Assembly (NCBI GenBank): GCA_026984165.1
Contig: JALSSQ010000314.1
Coordinates: forward strand, 1 to 7,058
Source of the DNA: Sulfurovum sp.
GTDB lineage: Bacteria; Campylobacterota; Campylobacteria; Campylobacterales; Sulfurovaceae
Direction of reading: 5' to 3'
Length of the DNA: 7,058 bases
This document shows, piece after piece, positions 5,867 through 7,058 of this stretch. The translations under genes were made by a program, and so were the position numbers. Each line of letters opens with the position of its first letter. Position 1 is the stretch's first letter. The notes under the pieces are model-generated. The model was not told where the DNA came from. It was given only the letters and a program-made list of their open reading frames with translations, and searched no databases.

Positions 5867-7058
5867 TATTTATCCTCAAATGTAAGATATTGTTTAAATG
5901 TTCTGTCTTTGTTGTTACGCAGTAAAGCAGTTGTCTCTGCATCTGTACCAGAGTTGTCATTGATAATATTCATTTTATGTTGTAGCTTCTGTAACTGTTT
6001 TTGTGCCACTCTGGCAATGTGTGTTTTGGCTTTTTCATAATATGCCAAAAAGGCTTTTTTGGTATTAAAACCTTTAAGACATTCATACGCTTCTTTAGAT
6101 TCACGCCCAGCATAATCATAGTGCATCCCAAAGAAAATACCCAATATCTGTATAAACACAAAAAGTAAGCCGAGTATCACAAAAGTGGCATCGCCACCCT
6201 TTTGGTTGTTGATATCTTCATTACTGAGCTTAGATGCGGGTGCATGACTTTTACTCTGTGTATTTGCATCCTCCCCACCAAAGAGTGAGGCTAAGTCATC
6301 TTCTGCATCATCTGTGGAAGTATCACCAAAGAGCGCGCCCATATCATCTGCCCCTGCATCACCAAATGGAGAAGCATCATCATTGAAGATATTGATAGCA
6401 CTTTCATGTGCTGAAGCAATCTCATTTTCTAAGGTAATGTGTCTGATATAGGTTGCACCTATAGCCACTGCCCCAATAAAAATAAGTGTTAAAATGGTCT
6501 TCGTATAGGTTGCTTGTACTTTATCATTTACGTCTAAACGATTAAGCATCCTAATGTAGTTTGGAGATTTTTCATCATCAAAAGTATTGTCTATAGTAAT
6601 GAGTTGTTCATCTGGCTTGAGGTCTCTCCAGTTTGTACCACCGGCATTGTCATTTTTGTACCAACGGCGTATTTTTTTAATAAGGGTATTTTTATGGAGC
6701 TCCTGCCCAGTCATATGTGTAAGCCATACAAGCAATATCGCCAACATAGCAGCCACGCCTATGGCTCCTTTTTGTTGTGTCGCTTCACTTGCTCCTGGTA
6801 TGGTAAACCCTGCTAAAACATAGGCAAAACCAAATGCTTCCACAATCACCAATGTAAAAATCATGATCCATATAAACGTTGGGGTAGGTTTACGCCCAAG
6901 TTCTCCTACTGAGTGCAAATACGCTTTTGCTTCATCAAAACTTTCAGAATCTTTATCAACCTTTTCATAAAAGTTGTAGTAGTCACGACAGAGTCTCTCT
7001 TCTGAGTAAAACCATTTATGGTTTTCATCAAAGCCTTCAATATCTTTTGAAAGTCTTG
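5866..7058 (-). CDS. Multi-pass membrane protein of unknown function, N-terminus outside window
   Basis: I do not recognise this family. The frame stays open to the right edge: 396 residues are visible. A TTG at 6918 is an internal leucine codon within a continuous sequence (DEAKAYLHSVGELGRK), not the start. Numbering from the edge, the order is a charged, aromatic-rich soluble segment (1-57) and a membrane hairpin (about 60-84 and 97-114). Then come a basic patch (KKIRRWYK), a soluble loop to about 180, and a third membrane helix (about 186-204). An acidic low-complexity stretch (about 226-263) leads to a fourth membrane helix (about 290-312). The end is a basic, helix-prone C-terminal tail. 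The positive-inside rule puts both ends in the cytoplasm and the acidic stretch in the periplasm. No enzymatic motif is visible, so a scaffold or transport-related role is possible but unproven. The stop codon overlaps the start of the secreted vWA-like gene by one base, which implies coupled translation and perhaps a shared complex. Confidence 0.8.
   Translation of the reverse strand, partial: RLSKDIEGFDENHKWFYSEERLCRDYYNFYEKVDKDSESFDEAKAYLHSVGELGRKPTPTFIWIMIFTLVIVEAFGFAYVLAGFTIPGASEATQQKGAIGVAAMLAILLVWLTHMTGQELHKNTLIKKIRRWYKNDNAGGTNWRDLKPDEQLITIDNTFDDEKSPNYIRMLNRLDVNDKVQATYTKTILTLIFIGAVAIGATYIRHITLENEIASAHESAINIFNDDASPFGDAGADDMGALFGDTSTDDAEDDLASLFGGEDANTQSKSHAPASKLSNEDINNQKGGDATFVILGLLFVFIQILGIFFGMHYDYAGRESKEAYECLKGFNTKKAFLAYYEKAKTHIARVAQKQLQKLQHKMNIINDNSGTDAETTALLRNNKDRTFKQYLTFEDK
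5873..5877 (-). promoter_or_regulatory. Ribosome binding site of the vWA-like gene within the membrane-protein gene
   Basis: GAGGA lies six bases before the ATG and inside the last codons of the upstream gene. Stop and start share one base (TAATG at 5868-5864). This arrangement is typical of translational coupling and supports co-production of the two proteins. Confidence 0.7.
6268..6381 (-). repeat. Degenerate in-frame acidic repeat (about three units) inside the membrane-protein gene
   Basis: Three related units occur in tandem: DDASPFGDAGA, DDMGALFGDTST and DDAEDDLASLFGGEDA. Each opens with an Asp pair (GATGAT in the DNA) and carries a Phe-Gly (TTTGGT) about five to eleven codons later. 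The units are roughly 33, 36 and 45 bases long and have diverged, so this is an old duplication and not a fresh microsatellite. The encoded stretch is strongly acidic, likely disordered, and predicted to lie in the periplasm between the third and fourth membrane helices. Confidence 0.65.

Noticed and set aside
5970..6161. 63-codon - strand frame overlapping the membrane-protein gene
   Set aside because: It is an alternative frame inside a gene whose own frame is continuous and carries consistent membrane topology.
6587..6823. Two + strand open frames opposite the membrane-protein gene
   Set aside because: They are antisense to the first membrane hairpin and following loop. Cysteine- and proline-rich translations look like shadow sequence.

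Overview
The window looks like chromosomal DNA of a Campylobacterota (epsilonproteobacterial) organism, perhaps a Sulfurovum- or Sulfurimonas-like marine lineage. This assignment is an inference. It rests on the AT-rich, A/T-run-rich noncoding DNA, the tight gene packing, and a resemblance of the acetyl-CoA synthetase, type-4-like uracil-DNA glycosylase and 7TM-GGDEF proteins to that group as I remember them. I cannot place it at genus level without a search. No rRNA, tRNA, CRISPR array, insertion sequence, integrase or attachment site was seen, and no gene-free stretch exceeds 70 bases.

Layout. The left end (1-1229, + strand) is the C-terminal two thirds of acetyl-CoA synthetase, cut by the window edge. 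All remaining genes lie on the - strand and converge on it. Reading in their own direction, from the right edge leftwards, they are: (1) a multi-pass membrane protein cut at its N-terminus by the right edge (7058-5866); (2) a secreted protein with a von Willebrand factor A-like fold (5866-5057), whose ATG overlaps the previous stop codon by one base; (3) a lipoprotein-type S41 (C-terminal processing) protease (5037-3856), 19 bases further on with a strong ribosome binding site; (4) a 4Fe-4S uracil-DNA glycosylase (3818-3150), with a perfect TATAAT just before its ATG; (5) a 7TMR-DISM diguanylate cyclase (3081-1252) that starts with GTG.

How they fit together. Genes 1 to 3 look like one transcriptional unit devoted to the cell envelope. 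It comprises a membrane protein whose predicted periplasmic loop is strongly acidic and repetitive, an exported vWA-like protein that could dock onto it, and a periplasm-facing protease. I recognise no named system for the first two, and they are the most interesting part of the window. The glycosylase (uracil removal in base-excision repair) and the diguanylate cyclase (cyclic-di-GMP synthesis in response to an extracytoplasmic signal) appear functionally independent, and both have possible promoters of their own. The acetyl-CoA synthetase is ordinary central metabolism and is visibly more GC-rich than the genes facing it.
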